The notes under the pieces were generated by a model. The model ran no database searches, had not been told where the DNA came from, and saw only the letters and a list, made by a program, of their open reading frames with translations. A stretch of 18,876 nt of DNA from AWTP1-13 sp035253505 (GTDB lineage Bacteria; Pseudomonadota; Alphaproteobacteria; Rhizobiales; Hyphomicrobiaceae). Within the stretch, counting starts at the first letter, position 1. Each line of letters starts with the position of its first letter. Of the stretch, positions 1 through 6,436 are shown piece after piece. The translations under genes and the position numbers were made by a program. The stretch spans positions 1 through 18,876 of the forward strand of contig DATFCC010000214.1 in the NCBI GenBank assembly GCA_035253505.1, given 5' to 3'.

Positions 1-70
1 CAAGGGCTGGACCATGTCGCCGAGCCACTTTCAGGGCACCAACCTCGTCGACCTGTGGCTCGACGAGTAG
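1..70 (+). CDS. 3' end of an unidentified gene (partial)
   Basis: The frame starting at base 2 is open from the window edge to a TAG at 68-70 and encodes the last 22 residues of a protein, including SPSHFQGTNLVDLWLDE. The segment is too short to identify the family. A C-terminus of this kind would fit a LivK-type ABC substrate-binding protein, but that is a guess from general resemblance and the nearby transport genes. The gene converges on the aminotransferase gene, with a double hairpin between the two stop codons. Confidence 0.5.
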   Translation, partial: KGWTMSPSHFQGTNLVDLWLDE

Positions 71-112
71 AGGGGCGCCAGCTCAGCATCTTCCTCATTG
101 TCCACCCATCTT

Positions 113-186
113 CGTCATGGCCGGGCTTGTCCCGGCCATCATGTGCCGCGCTGTGTGGATGGCCGGGCCGCAGCCCGGCCATGACG
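113..186. repeat. double palindrome (two tandem hairpins), REP-like
   Basis: Two perfect hairpins sit side by side: ATGGCCGGG-CTTGT-CCCGGCCAT at 117-139, and ATGGCCGGGC-CGCA-GCCCGGCCAT at 159-182. The outer arms also pair with each other over 14 bp (113-126 with 173-186). The element lies between the stop codons of two convergent genes (70 and 240). It has the build of small dispersed intergenic palindromes known from Hyphomicrobiales. It could act as a two-way transcription stop or mRNA stabiliser. There is no T-run, so intrinsic termination is uncertain. Confidence 0.75.
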
Positions 187-239
187 AGAAAAATGAGTAG
201 GCTGAAGTGCTATCGGTGTCAGCGGCCTCTTCTGGCGGA

Positions 240-1430
240 TCACGCGAACGGCTTGGCGGTGGAGCGCAGGTAGTCCATGGCGGCCTGCACGCCACCGGCC
301 TTGTGCGGCACGCCGGCCAGGGCCAATCCCATCTCGCAGCCGGCCAGGGTGGCGATGATGGTCAGGTCGTTGGTGTCGCCCAGATGGCCGATGCGGAACA
401 CCTTGCCGGCAACCTTGGTGAGGCCCGTGCCGAGCGACACGTCGAAGTGGTCGAGGACCACCTTGCGGTAGGTGTCGGCGTTGTGCCCCTCGGGCATGAC
501 CACGGCCGTCAGTACCGGCGAATAGTACTTCGGGTCCCGGCACAGGTTCTCGAGACCCCAGGCCCGTACGGCGCTGCGCGTCGCCTCGGCAAGACGGTCG
601 TGGCGGGCGAAGACGCGATCGAGGCCCTCCTCGTGCAGCATGTCGATCGACTCGGCCAGCGCATAGAGCAGGTTGGTGGCGGGCGTGTAGGGAAAGAAGC
701 CGTTCTTGTTGTGCGGCAGCATCTCTTCCCACGACCAGAACAGCTTCGCCGCCCGCGAGTCCTTGGCGGCGGCCAGGGCCTTCGCCGAGACGGCATTGAA
801 GGACAACCCGGGCGGCAGCATGAGCCCCTTCTGCGATCCGCCGACGGTGACGTCGACGCCCCATTCATCGTGCCGGTAGTCGACGGAGGCGAGGGACGAG
901 ATCGTGTCGACCATCAGCAGTGCCGGATGGCCGGCCGCATCGATGGCGCGCCGCACCTCGTCGATGCGCGAGGTGGCACCCGTCGAGGTTTCGTTGTGCA
1001 CCACGCATACGGCCTTGATGGTGTGGCCCGGATCGGCCCTCAGGCGGGCCTCGATGGCCGCGGCGTCCGCACCCGAGCGCCAGTCGGAGGCGATGAACTC
1101 GGGCTTGAGGCCGAGCTTGGTCGCCATCGACTTCCACAGCGTGGCGAAGTGGCCGGTCTCGAACATCAGCACCGCGTCTCCCGGGGAGAGCGCGTTGACG
1201 AGCGCTGCTTCCCAGGCACCGGTGCCGGACGCCGGATAGATGAACACGTGCGACCTGGTCTTGAAGATGGTCTTGATGCCTTCCAGCACCCGGCGTCCGA
1301 GCTTCTGGAACTCGGGCCCGCGATGATCGATGACGGGCATCGACATGGCCCTGAGAATCCGGTCGGGCACCGGCGTGGGGCCCGGGATCTGCAGGAAGTG
1401 GCGGCCGGCGCGGCGCGGCTCGTTGGACAT
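240..1430 (-). CDS. Serine/alanine-glyoxylate aminotransferase (class V, PLP)
   Basis: This 396-residue protein is a full-length class V aminotransferase of the AGXT/SgaA type. These enzymes transfer the amino group of serine or alanine to glyoxylate, giving glycine plus hydroxypyruvate or pyruvate in the cytoplasm. Visible marks are the N-terminal IPGPTPVPDRI and DHRGPEF motifs, the phosphate-loop segment PASGTGAWEAAL near 66-77, the HNETSTG motif near 145-151, Asp175 in VDTISS for the PLP ring nitrogen, and the PLP lysine Lys201 in GGSQKGLMLPPG. A GAGG lies 11 bases before the ATG. The gene is divergent from the FAD/Fe-S dehydrogenase gene, 108 bp away, which suggests linked glyoxylate or 2-hydroxyacid metabolism. 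Which amino donor is preferred cannot be read from the sequence; sgaA would be the symbol if serine is the donor. Confidence 0.9.
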   Translation of the reverse strand: MSNEPRRAGRHFLQIPGPTPVPDRILRAMSMPVIDHRGPEFQKLGRRVLEGIKTIFKTRSHVFIYPASGTGAWEAALVNALSPGDAVLMFETGHFATLWKSMATKLGLKPEFIASDWRSGADAAAIEARLRADPGHTIKAVCVVHNETSTGATSRIDEVRRAIDAAGHPALLMVDTISSLASVDYRHDEWGVDVTVGGSQKGLMLPPGLSFNAVSAKALAAAKDSRAAKLFWSWEEMLPHNKNGFFPYTPATNLLYALAESIDMLHEEGLDRVFARHDRLAEATRSAVRAWGLENLCRDPKYYSPVLTAVVMPEGHNADTYRKVVLDHFDVSLGTGLTKVAGKVFRIGHLGDTNDLTIIATLAGCEMGLALAGVPHKAGGVQAAMDYLRSTAKPFA

Positions 1431-1488
1431 GAGACTGTCATCCTCGTGTAGAGTGCGGGCGCTGGCCGCGCAGTCGTGATCCTAGAGG

Positions 1489-1518
1489 GCGATAAGCCCG
1501 CTGCCAAAGCGGCGTCAA
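1489..1518 (-). promoter_or_regulatory. candidate sigma70-like promoter for the aminotransferase gene
   Basis: On the minus strand TTGACG (1518-1513) is followed after 18 bases by TATCGC (1494-1489), about 60 bp before the aminotransferase start. The -35 is good and the -10 is weak. The site overlaps the start region of the divergent dehydrogenase gene. Confidence 0.25.
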
Positions 1519-1538
1519 GAAGAACCTGCAGGACCGTG

Positions 1539-4436
1539 ATGAACGCCCATGTGCCCGCCAACCATGCGCTCGCCCGGCGCCTTGCCGATGCCATCGAGGG
1601 CGAGGTGCTGTTCGACCGGGCGAGTCGGGGCCGCTACGCCACCGACGCCTCCTTCTACCAGATCGAGCCGGTCGGCGTGATCGTGCCGAGGACGCTGGCG
1701 GACGTGCGCGCCGCCCTGGAGATCGCGCGCGAGGAGGGGGTGTCCCTGTTGCCCCGCGGTGGCGGCACGTCGCAGTCCGGCCAGACCGTCGGCCGCTCGC
1801 TCGTCATCGATTATTCCAAGCACCTGAACCGGATCGTCACCAGCGACCGCGAGGCTGCCACCTGCGTGGTGGAGCCCGGCATCGTGCTCGACGAGCTCAA
1901 CCGGCAGCTCAAGGCGACGGGGCTGTGGTTTCCGGTCGATGTGTCCACGTCGAGCCGCGCGACCATCGGGGGGATGACCGGCAACAACTCCTGCGGCACC
2001 CGCTCCCTGCGCTACGGCATCATGCGCGACAACGTGCTGGCGATCGATGCGGTGCTGCCGGACGGCACGCCGATGGCATTCGGCGAGCTGGCCGCGCCGC
2101 CGCAAGCTGGGCGGGTGCCTGAGCCGCACCCGCTCGTGCGCCGGCTAATCGATCTCGGCCAGCGCGAGGCGGCCCACATCAAGACGGCGTTCCCCGCCGT
2201 GTCGCGCCGCGTCGGGGGCTATCTCATCGATGCCCTGGTGCCCACCAACCGTCCGCTCAATCTCGCCACCCTGCTGTGCGGGTCGGAAGGGACGCTGGCG
2301 CTGTCGGAGCGCATCACACTGAAGCTGTCGCCGCAGCCGCGCAACAAGGGGCTGGGCATCTGCCACTTCCCGGCGTTCCGGCAGGCCATGGAGGCCGCCC
2401 AGCATATCGTCAAGCTCGGCCCCGTCGCGCTCGAGGTCGTCGACCGCACCCTGATCGAGCTGGCGCGCGACATCGCCATGTTCCGCCCAGTGATGGACAC
2501 CTACGTGCGCGGCCAGCCGGATGCGCTGCTGCTCGCGGAGTTCGCCGAGGACGACCAGGCCGAGAACGTGCGCCGCCTGCAGCGCTTGGACGAGCTGATG
2601 GGCGATTTGGGGTTGCCCGGTTCCGTCGTGCAGGTGACCGACGCCGCCGGCCAGCGCGCGGTGTGGGAGGTGCGCGCCTCGGGCCTCAACATCATGATGA
2701 GCATGAAGAGCGAGGGGAAGCCGGTCTCCTTCATCGAGGACTGCGCGGTGCCCCTCGAGCATCTCGCCGACTACACCGAGCGGCTGACCGCCGTCTTCGC
2801 GAAGCACGGCACGCGCGGCACCTGGTATGCGCACGCTTCCGTCGGCTGCCTGCACGTGCGCCCCGTTCTCAATCTGAAGCTCGAAAAGGACGTGAAGGCG
2901 ATGCGCGCCATCGCCGAGGCCGCCTTCGCCCTCGTGCGCGAGTACAAGGGCTCGCATTCGGGCGAGCACGGCGACGGCCTGGTGCGCTCCGAATTCCACG
3001 AGGCCATGTACGGTCGTCACACCGTGCAGCTGTTCGAGGAGGTCAAGGACGGCTTCGATCCTGCCGGCACCATGAACCCCGGCAAGATCGTGCGGCCGCC
3101 GCGCATGGATGACCGCGCGCTGTTCCGCTTCGCGCCGGGTTACCACGCCACGCCCATAAAGCCCGCCCTCGATTGGTCCGCCTTCACGGGCGGCGCCGGC
3201 GGCCTGCAGGGCGCGGCGGAGATGTGCAACAACAACGGCGAGTGCCGCAAGCTGCAGGGGGGCGTCATGTGTCCCTCCTATCGCGTGACGGGCGACGAGC
3301 AGCACGTCACGCGCGGTCGCGCCAACACGTTGCGGCTCGCGGTATCCGGCCAGCTCGGCGCCGATGCGCTCGGCAGCGACGACATGCTGGCGGCGATGCA
3401 ACTGTGTGTCGGCTGCAAGGGCTGCCGCCGCGAATGCCCGACCGGCGTCGACATGGCGCGCATGAAGATCGAGGTGCTGGCGGCGGCGCGCAAACGGCAC
3501 GGACTGTCGCTGCGCGACCGGCTGGTCGCGTACCTGCCGCGCTATGCGCCTTACGCCGCGTGGGCGGCGCCCCTCCTCAACCTGCGCAATCGGGTGCCGG
3601 CCCTGGCGGCGGCGGCGGAGCCGCTGACGGGCTTCTCCAGACACCGCAAGCTGCCGCAATGGCGCCGGAGCACCGGTCTGCGATGGGCAAGTCGCATCGA
3701 GGGCCCGGGGGTGGTGCTGCTGGGCGATACCTTCAACGCCGCCTTCGAGCCGGAGAACCTCCAGGATGCAGCAGCCGTGCTGGAGCGGCTCGGCTACCGC
3801 GTGATCGTGCCGGAGGCCGGCGGGCGGCGGCCGTTGTGCTGCGGGCGCACGTTCCTTGCCGCAGGGCTCGTCGAGGAGGCGCGCGCCGAGCTGCGGCGCC
3901 TGCTTCGCGCGCTCAAGCCTCATCTGCCGCGCAGCGTCGCGGTGGTGGGATTGGAGCCGAGCTGCCTCCTGACGCTGCGCGACGAAGCGCTGGCGCTGGG
4001 TCTCGGGCGGGACGCAGAGGAACTGTCGGCGAAGGCGGTCCTGTTCGAGGAATTCCTCGCCGCCGAGGCCGATGCTGGCCGCATCAAGGGACCGATCGGC
4101 CGGCTGGAGGCGCGCGCGCTGCTGCACGGGCACTGCCACCAGAAGGCATTCGGCGCGATGCCGTCGGTCACAAAGGCGCTCGGGCTGGTCGATGGCCTCA
4201 CGGTCGAGACGGTGGAAAGCAGCTGCTGCGGGATGGCGGGCGCCTTCGGCTACGGTACAGAAACGTACCAGACTTCCATGCAGATGGCCGAGCTGTCCCT
4301 GCTGCCCGCCGTGCGCGCGGCGCCAGCCCCCTCACTCATCATCGCGGACGGCTTCTCCTGCCGCCACCAGATCGCCGATGGTGCGGGACGTGCCGCGGTG
4401 CATGCCGCCCGCATACTGCGAACGGCGATGGGGTGA
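1539..4436 (+). CDS. YdiJ-like FAD and Fe-S 2-hydroxyacid dehydrogenase
   Basis: This 965-residue fusion joins an FAD-binding oxidase to an Fe-S/CCG electron-transfer half, the architecture and approximate length of E. coli YdiJ. The PCMH-type FAD domain has PRGGGTSQSGQ (72-82) and GGMTGNNSCGTRSLRYG (144-160). The FAD-oxidase C domain has HSGEHGDG (473-480). Two Fe-S segments follow: Cys563, Cys569 and Cys578 (ending MCPSY), then Cys623, Cys626, Cys629 and Cys633 (CVGCKGCRREC). The C-terminal CCG domain has paired cysteines at 767-768 and 896-897 and an HGHCHQK motif. The family oxidises D-2-hydroxy acids (D-lactate, glycolate, D-2-hydroxyglutarate) and feeds electrons to the respiratory chain. 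The ATG at 1539 is preferred, with AGGA a few bases upstream. A GTG at 1476 would add 21 low-quality residues and overlap the likely promoter region. Substrate is unassigned. Confidence 0.9.
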   Translation: MNAHVPANHALARRLADAIEGEVLFDRASRGRYATDASFYQIEPVGVIVPRTLADVRAALEIAREEGVSLLPRGGGTSQSGQTVGRSLVIDYSKHLNRIVTSDREAATCVVEPGIVLDELNRQLKATGLWFPVDVSTSSRATIGGMTGNNSCGTRSLRYGIMRDNVLAIDAVLPDGTPMAFGELAAPPQAGRVPEPHPLVRRLIDLGQREAAHIKTAFPAVSRRVGGYLIDALVPTNRPLNLATLLCGSEGTLALSERITLKLSPQPRNKGLGICHFPAFRQAMEAAQHIVKLGPVALEVVDRTLIELARDIAMFRPVMDTYVRGQPDALLLAEFAEDDQAENVRRLQRLDELMGDLGLPGSVVQVTDAAGQRAVWEVRASGLNIMMSMKSEGKPVSFIEDCAVPLEHLADYTERLTAVFAKHGTRGTWYAHASVGCLHVRPVLNLKLEKDVKAMRAIAEAAFALVREYKGSHSGEHGDGLVRSEFHEAMYGRHTVQLFEEVKDGFDPAGTMNPGKIVRPPRMDDRALFRFAPGYHATPIKPALDWSAFTGGAGGLQGAAEMCNNNGECRKLQGGVMCPSYRVTGDEQHVTRGRANTLRLAVSGQLGADALGSDDMLAAMQLCVGCKGCRRECPTGVDMARMKIEVLAAARKRHGLSLRDRLVAYLPRYAPYAAWAAPLLNLRNRVPALAAAAEPLTGFSRHRKLPQWRRSTGLRWASRIEGPGVVLLGDTFNAAFEPENLQDAAAVLERLGYRVIVPEAGGRRPLCCGRTFLAAGLVEEARAELRRLLRALKPHLPRSVAVVGLEPSCLLTLRDEALALGLGRDAEELSAKAVLFEEFLAAEADAGRIKGPIGRLEARALLHGHCHQKAFGAMPSVTKALGLVDGLTVETVESSCCGMAGAFGYGTETYQTSMQMAELSLLPAVRAAPAPSLIIADGFSCRHQIADGAGRAAVHAARILRTAMG

Positions 4437-4450
4437 ACGATCCGTTGCGG

Positions 4451-4487
4451 GCCGCGCGGCAAAGCGTGCTGCGCGTGCCCGCGGGCA
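4451..4487. repeat. two short palindromes after the dehydrogenase gene
   Basis: GCCGCGCGGC (4451-4460) and TGCCCGCGGGCA (4476-4487) are perfect palindromes 15-51 bases after the dehydrogenase stop. They could contribute to RNA structure at the transcript end, but there is no loop or T-run typical of an intrinsic terminator. Confidence 0.3.
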
Positions 4488-4525
4488 GGGTGCGGCGAAG
4501 CGTCTTGGGAGAGTCCCTGCTCTTA

Positions 4526-4554
4526 TTGACGGTCAAGAATGTGAATGATGTGAA
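4526..4554 (+). promoter_or_regulatory. weak promoter-like site before the receiver-like gene
   Basis: TTGACG at 4526-4531 is followed 17 bases later by TGTGAA (4549-4554), in a locally AT-richer stretch about 60 bp before the start at 4612. The -35 also forms a small inverted repeat, TTGAC-G-GTCAA (4526-4536). The -10 match is poor. Confidence 0.2.
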
Positions 4555-4611
4555 AGCCGTCTTGCCTAGATCAGCAGACAAACAATAAGTATGCGCATCG
4601 AGGGAATGTCG

Positions 4612-4929
4612 ATGCCTCTCCAGGACCTATGCGTTCTCGTGATGATCGCCGACGCGGCCGATGCCTCTGAGCTTGTGCGCTACGTCGAGCGCGCCGGCGG
4701 GGACGTGGTGGCAGCGGCAAACCCGTTCGAGGCGCTGCAGCGCCTTCGGCAATTCGTGTTCCATGCCGCCGTGGTCGACTGCTCGGGAGGCGCGGAGACC
4801 GTGGTGGCGGAGTTGTGCGCCCGCAGCATCCCGTTCTGCATATGCAAGTCTGGGTCGGGATGGAAGGCGCCGCACACCGTGCCCATCCACGAGGTGACGG
4901 CGGCGCTGGCGGCAAAGATCGCCAGGTGA
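4612..4929 (+). CDS. small degenerate receiver-domain-like protein
   Basis: The protein has 105 residues. The pattern VLVMIADA... , AALQRL-type helix, AAVVDCSGG and ARSIPFCICKSG follows the strand-helix order of stand-alone alphaproteobacterial receiver proteins (VLVVEDE..., AAVLDVNLGGE, GIPFVFATGYG). Asp56 sits where the phospho-acceptor would be. The acidic pair is reduced to IADA, the usual Thr/Ser is replaced in FCICKSG, and the late KP motif appears as VP. It may therefore be a pseudo-receiver working by protein contact. There is no output domain and no kinase gene beside it. The start at 4612 is chosen because GAGGGA (4600-4605) lies six bases upstream. The in-frame ATG at 4591 has no ribosome-binding site. 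The family call is by pattern only. Confidence 0.65.
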   Translation: MPLQDLCVLVMIADAADASELVRYVERAGGDVVAAANPFEALQRLRQFVFHAAVVDCSGGAETVVAELCARSIPFCICKSGSGWKAPHTVPIHEVTAALAAKIAR

Positions 4930-4982
4930 ATCACACCACGGCTGCGAGCTCCGCTCTCTGCCTGTTCGCTGCCGCCCGTTCG

Positions 4983-5414
4983 CTATGGCTTGGCGAGGAA
5001 GACCGGGATCTGACGCGTCGTCTTGGCCTGGTATTCGGCGTAGGGCGGGAAGGCGGCCACGGCCAGCGCCCAGAGGCGCGCCCGCTCGGCCGCATCCTTG
5101 ACCTCGCGCACCCGCATCGGCCGCACGACGGTCTCGTCACGCAGCTCCACTTGCGGATTGGCGCGGAGGTTGTGCACCCATACCGGGTCCTTCGGCGCGC
5201 CGCCCTGCGAGCCGACCAGGACATAGCCGTCGCCGTCCTTGACGCGCATCAGCGGCGTCTTGCGGATCGCGCCGGTCTTGTTGCCGAAGTGCGTGACGAG
5301 GATCACCGGCAGGCCCGTGTCCCGCAGCGTGGTGCCCTTGGTGCCGCCGCTGCTCTCGTAAAGCTCGACCTGTTCGCGCACCCAATCGCGCGGGCTCGGG
5401 ATGTACTCGGGCAT
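4983..5414 (-). CDS. DDN-like nitroreductase-family deazaflavin/flavin oxidoreductase
   Basis: This 143-residue protein fits the small split-barrel DDN family. The marks are the THFGNKTGAIRKTPLM segment (the G-x-x-x-G-x-x-R-x-T-P-L hallmark), a strand reading YVLVGSQGGAPKDPVWVHN, and LRANPQVEL. Mycobacterial members use coenzyme F420. Proteobacterial members are common and their cofactor is often unknown. The start is fixed by a perfect AGGAGG (5426-5421) seven bases... upstream of the ATG, within the 88-bp gap to the crotonase gene. Longer in-frame extension to 5708 would overlap that gene and is rejected. It is the last gene of the minus-strand block and converges with the receiver-like gene. 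Function in the pathway is unknown. Confidence 0.8.
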   Translation of the reverse strand: MPEYIPSPRDWVREQVELYESSGGTKGTTLRDTGLPVILVTHFGNKTGAIRKTPLMRVKDGDGYVLVGSQGGAPKDPVWVHNLRANPQVELRDETVVRPMRVREVKDAAERARLWALAVAAFPPYAEYQAKTTRQIPVFLAKP

Positions 5415-5420
5415 CGGTTG

Positions 5421-5426
5421 CCTCCT
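5421..5426 (-). promoter_or_regulatory. perfect Shine-Dalgarno fixing the DDN-like gene start
   Basis: CCTCCT on the plus strand reads AGGAGG on the minus strand, six bases before the ATG at 5414. It decides the start over longer in-frame extensions. Confidence 0.8.
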
Positions 5427-5466
5427 GAATGCTGCCTCAACTTTAGCCTCAAGCCTGCTTGCCGCC

Positions 5467-5492
5467 AAACCCCTCCCGCCCATCGAGGTTCC
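5467..5492 (-). promoter_or_regulatory. possible EcfG-type stress promoter before the DDN-like gene
   Basis: On the minus strand GGAAC (5492-5488) is followed after 16 bases by GGTTT (5471-5467), about 55 bp before the DDN-like start. The general-stress sigma factor EcfG of alphaproteobacteria recognises GGAAC-N16/17-CGTT, so the -35 is exact and the -10 has one mismatch. Chance occurrence cannot be excluded. Confidence 0.25.
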
Positions 5493-5502
5493 GCAAGAAC
5501 CG

Positions 5503-6327
5503 CTACCTGCCGCGAAACACCGGCTTGCGCTTCTCGACAAAGGCGCGCACGGCCTCCTTGTGATCCTCTGTGCCCTGGGCGCGCAGCATGCGCTCGGCTT
5601 CCCGGTCGATGGCCGCGGGATAGTCGAGCTGCATCGCCTCGTCCAGGTTGTCCTTGATGTAGCGGAAGGCGACGCTTGGCCCTTCCGCCAGCGAGCGGGC
5701 GAGCGCAAAGGCCTCTTCCTGCAGCGCAGCGGAGGCGACGACGCGGTGAACGATGCCGAGTTCCGCGGCGCGGGCGGCCGGAACGCGCTGGTTGGTCAGC
5801 AGCAGCTCGCGAGCGCGCGAAGGGCCGACTGCCTGCGAGAGGAGCCAGGCGATGCCGTAGTCGCCGCTCAAGCCGACGCCCGCATAGCCCGTGGCCACGA
5901 AGGCGGTGTCGGAAGCCACGCGGATGTCGCAGGCCAGAGCAATGGCGAGGCCGGCTCCCGCGGCGGGGCCGGGCAAGGCGGCGACCGTCGGCTTGCGCAC
6001 GGCGTAGAGCGCACCGGCGACGCCCTGGTGGCGTGCGCGCATGATGCGGAAGCGCTCGTCGGGGCTCTGGTCGGCTCCCGGACGGCGGTCACCCATGCCC
6101 TTGACGTCCCCGCCCGCGCAGAACGCGCTGCCGGCGCCCGTGATCAGCAGCGCCCTTACGCTGTCGTCTGCTCCGCACTGGGCCACCATGCGCTGCAGCG
6201 CCGGCGATAGCTGCGCCGAGAGAGCATTGCGGGCCTCGGGCCGGTTGAGCGTGAGCGTCGCAACGCCATGCCGGACGGAGCCGAGGAGCTGCTCGGTGCC
6301 CGTGTCGAGAGTGCGCTCTGCCGTCAT
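5503..6327 (-). CDS. enoyl-CoA hydratase/isomerase (crotonase) family protein
   Basis: This 274-residue protein has the crotonase fold: LTLNRPEARNALS (25-37), oxyanion-hole segments GSAFCAGGDVKG (66-77) and LPGPAAGAGLAIALACD (118-134), and VGLSGDYG (151-158). Aligning by eye to mitochondrial enoyl-CoA hydratase, the two catalytic glutamates (Glu144 and Glu164) fall on Ala128 and Tyr148. Asp156 lies near the position of the catalytic Asp of PaaG-like isomerases. It is therefore more likely an isomerase or another crotonase activity than a standard hydratase. The ATG at 6327 has AAGGA nine bases upstream; extension to 6585 would overlap hyuB and is rejected. It sits 109 bp downstream of hyuB on the same strand. 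Confidence 0.87.
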   Translation of the reverse strand: MTAERTLDTGTEQLLGSVRHGVATLTLNRPEARNALSAQLSPALQRMVAQCGADDSVRALLITGAGSAFCAGGDVKGMGDRRPGADQSPDERFRIMRARHQGVAGALYAVRKPTVAALPGPAAGAGLAIALACDIRVASDTAFVATGYAGVGLSGDYGIAWLLSQAVGPSRARELLLTNQRVPAARAAELGIVHRVVASAALQEEAFALARSLAEGPSVAFRYIKDNLDEAMQLDYPAAIDREAERMLRAQGTEDHKEAVRAFVEKRKPVFRGR

Positions 6328-6377
6328 GGGTCTCGTTCCTTCCGATGCCGTTGCTGCATCGAGTATGCGCGACGAAG

Positions 6378-6399
6378 GCCGGCGAAACCAGAAGCCGGC
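6378..6399 (-). terminator. weak hairpin between hyuB and the crotonase gene
   Basis: GCCGGC (6378-6383) and GCCGGC (6394-6399) can pair across a 10-base loop, about 40 bases after the hyuB stop. A third GCCGGC is at 6415-6420. There is no T-run, so it may be an attenuator, an RNA-stability element or chance in GC-rich DNA. Confidence 0.25.
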
Positions 6400-6436
6400 G
6401 TCGGCCCGCGCTTGGCCGGCGTTCGCGACCCGCGCG

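Noticed and set aside
207..1451. Long plus-strand open frame (414 codons) antisense to the aminotransferase gene
   Set aside because: It is Arg/Gly/His-rich with no family motifs, and exactly mirrors a gene with clear PLP-enzyme motifs. Such frames are expected in GC-rich DNA.
1476..1538. GTG start at 1476 for the large dehydrogenase
   Set aside because: It adds 21 residues unlike the family N-terminus and runs through the likely divergent promoter region. The ATG at 1539 has an AGGA upstream.
2145..4139. Minus-strand open frame of 664 codons antisense to the dehydrogenase gene
   Set aside because: Its composition is Arg/Ala/Gln/His-rich without recognisable domains. The plus strand carries the complete FAD and Fe-S motifs.
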